This document shows positions 13,663 to 14,508 of a stretch of 14,508 nucleotides of DNA, piece after piece. Position 1 is the stretch's first letter. Each line of letters begins with the position of its first letter. Position numbers and translations under genes: made by a program. Origin of the DNA: an uncultured Bacilli bacterium (GTDB taxonomy: Bacteria > Bacillota_I > Bacilli_A > RF39 > UBA660); contig CANRKE010000023.1 of NCBI GenBank assembly GCA_947631135.1, forward strand, positions 1 to 14,508, in the 5' to 3' direction. Under the pieces are notes generated by a model. It searched no databases, was not told where the DNA came from, and worked only from the letters and a program-made list of their open reading frames with translations.

Positions 13663-14361
13663 ATGAAATATAATAGAATATTACTTAAATTAAGTGGAGA
13701 AGCATTAGCTGGAAATAAAAAAATGGGAATAGATTTTGACAGAGTATTAGAACTTGCTGAGGAAATAAGGAAGGTAAAAGAATCAGGTGTAAGTATTGGA
13801 ATAGTAGTTGGTGGTGGTAACTTTTTTAGAGGTCGTGCAAATAAACATATGGATAAATGTAGTGCTGATCATATTGGAATGCTTGCAACAACAATGAATG
13901 CATTAGCGCTTCAAGATGCATTTAGACAAATTGGGTGTGAGTCACGTGTACAAACTGGAGTTGAAATGAGGCAAATTGCTGAATTTTATATTAAAAATAG
14001 AGCAATAAGACATATGGAAAAAGGAAGAATAGTTATATTTGGTTGTGGTACTGGAAGTCCATTCTTTTCAACAGATACTGCTGCTGCACTAAGAGCAGCA
14101 GAAATAAATGCAGATGTAGTAATAAAAGCAACCAATGTAGATGCAATATATGATAAAGATCCAAAAAAATATGATGATGCAGTGAAAATAGATAAATTAA
14201 GTTATATAGATGTATTAAATAAAAAAATAAGTGTTATGGATTCAACTGCAACCACATTATGTATGGATAATAATATACCTATTGTTGTATTTGATATAAA
14301 TAAACATGGAAATTTAATGAAAGTTGTTGAGGGTAAGAAAATAGGAACAATTGTTGAATAA
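13663..14361 (+). CDS. pyrH: Uridylate kinase (UMP kinase)
   Basis: 232 residues. The ATG at 13663 is chosen because GGAAAGGA (13647-13654) is 8 bases upstream; the longer GTG reading begins inside the upstream terminator. The amino-acid-kinase fold shows RILLKLSGEALAG at the N-terminus, VVGGGNFFRG (48-57), GVEMRQIAEFYI, GCGTGSPFFSTDTAAALRA (127-145) and KATNVDAIYDKDP (155-167). It phosphorylates UMP to UDP as a cytoplasmic hexamer, feeding pyrimidine nucleotide and UDP-sugar pools. In most Bacillota pyrH follows rpsB-tsf and precedes frr. Neither pair is visible: upstream is an RpiB-family gene, and no frr starts in the 147 bases after the stop. The enzyme itself looks complete and ordinary. 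Confidence 0.96.
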   Translation: MKYNRILLKLSGEALAGNKKMGIDFDRVLELAEEIRKVKESGVSIGIVVGGGNFFRGRANKHMDKCSADHIGMLATTMNALALQDAFRQIGCESRVQTGVEMRQIAEFYIKNRAIRHMEKGRIVIFGCGTGSPFFSTDTAAALRAAEINADVVIKATNVDAIYDKDPKKYDDAVKIDKLSYIDVLNKKISVMDSTATTLCMDNNIPIVVFDINKHGNLMKVVEGKKIGTIVE

Positions 14362-14508
14362 AATTAATTGAAAATTATATAGTATAAACATTGGAAAAAA
14401 TTAAACTAACTTTTGATATAAAAAAAAATTAAAAAAAATTAAATTTTTTAAAAATCAGAGTTTTGAGTTCAAAAAATAGCAAATTATCTACAAAAATTAT
14501 TTTTTTGA
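14362..14508. other. AT-rich window end without a recognisable gene
   Basis: No Shine-Dalgarno plus start pair or known RNA is visible. A poly-A stretch followed by AAATTTTTTAAAAA near 14425-14455 could form a weak A/T hairpin. TTTTGA-GT-TCAAAA (14461-14474) is a perfect 6-2-6 inverted repeat, too tight for an RNA hairpin but possible as an operator. Confidence 0.5.

Overview
The DNA is very AT-rich and reads cleanly with the standard bacterial code: TGG encodes Trp and TGA is used as a stop. It carries Shine-Dalgarno sites of the AGGAGG/GGTG type. The block ireB-ruvX-DUF1292-mltG-trmR is a gene order typical of Bacillota. I infer a low-GC Bacillota genome, perhaps a gut-type Bacilli or Clostridia lineage; the genus cannot be read from this window. 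The left end is a surface-polysaccharide locus and the right two thirds is mostly housekeeping.

Region 1 (1-2790) is the 3' end of a capsule/exopolysaccharide operon. It holds the cupin end of a CapF-type reductase, a CapG-type epimerase (together making UDP-N-acetyl-L-fucosamine), and a polysaccharide pyruvyl transferase-family protein with a coiled-coil tail. An AT-rich hairpin with a U-tract closes the operon. A 525-base gap follows, holding seven tandem copies of a 12-bp unit that stay in frame in a 47-codon ORF.

Region 2 (3204-6616) is the most unusual part. A complete phosphohexomutase gene (pgm) is followed by a promoter, a long structured leader with an 8-G tract, and an acyltransferase-3 membrane protein. 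Next comes a truncated second copy of the pgm 3' end, identical over 206 of 207 bases but with a different last five codons. A complete hybrid gene, then cargo, then a 5'-truncated copy is the outcome expected when DNA bearing a pgm 3' fragment integrates by a single crossover. The cargo would then be the RNA leader plus the acyltransferase, probably a surface-polysaccharide decorating enzyme.

Region 3 (6673-9812) holds a small membrane-anchored protein of unknown function, an S41 C-terminal processing protease with one membrane segment and a PDZ domain, a terminator shared with the convergent strand, and a patatin-like phospholipase on the minus strand.

Region 4 (9890-12618) is a tight operon: ireB, ruvX, a DUF1292 gene, mltG and a TrmR-type O-methyltransferase, ending in a strong terminator. 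It links a kinase-controlled cell-wall regulator, a Holliday-junction/rRNA nuclease, a glycan-strand terminase and a tRNA-wobble methyltransferase.

Region 5 (12621-14508) has a small Tyr-rich protein on the minus strand, a divergent RpiB/LacA/LacB-family isomerase, and pyrH (UMP kinase). The likely pyrH promoter lies inside the terminator of the preceding gene. The last 147 bases hold no recognisable gene, and frr, the usual neighbour of pyrH, is absent.

No CRISPR array, tRNA, rRNA, transposase, integrase or recognisable defence system is visible. The best candidates for something undescribed are the acyltransferase leader RNA with its poly-G tract and the pgm 3'-end duplication around it.
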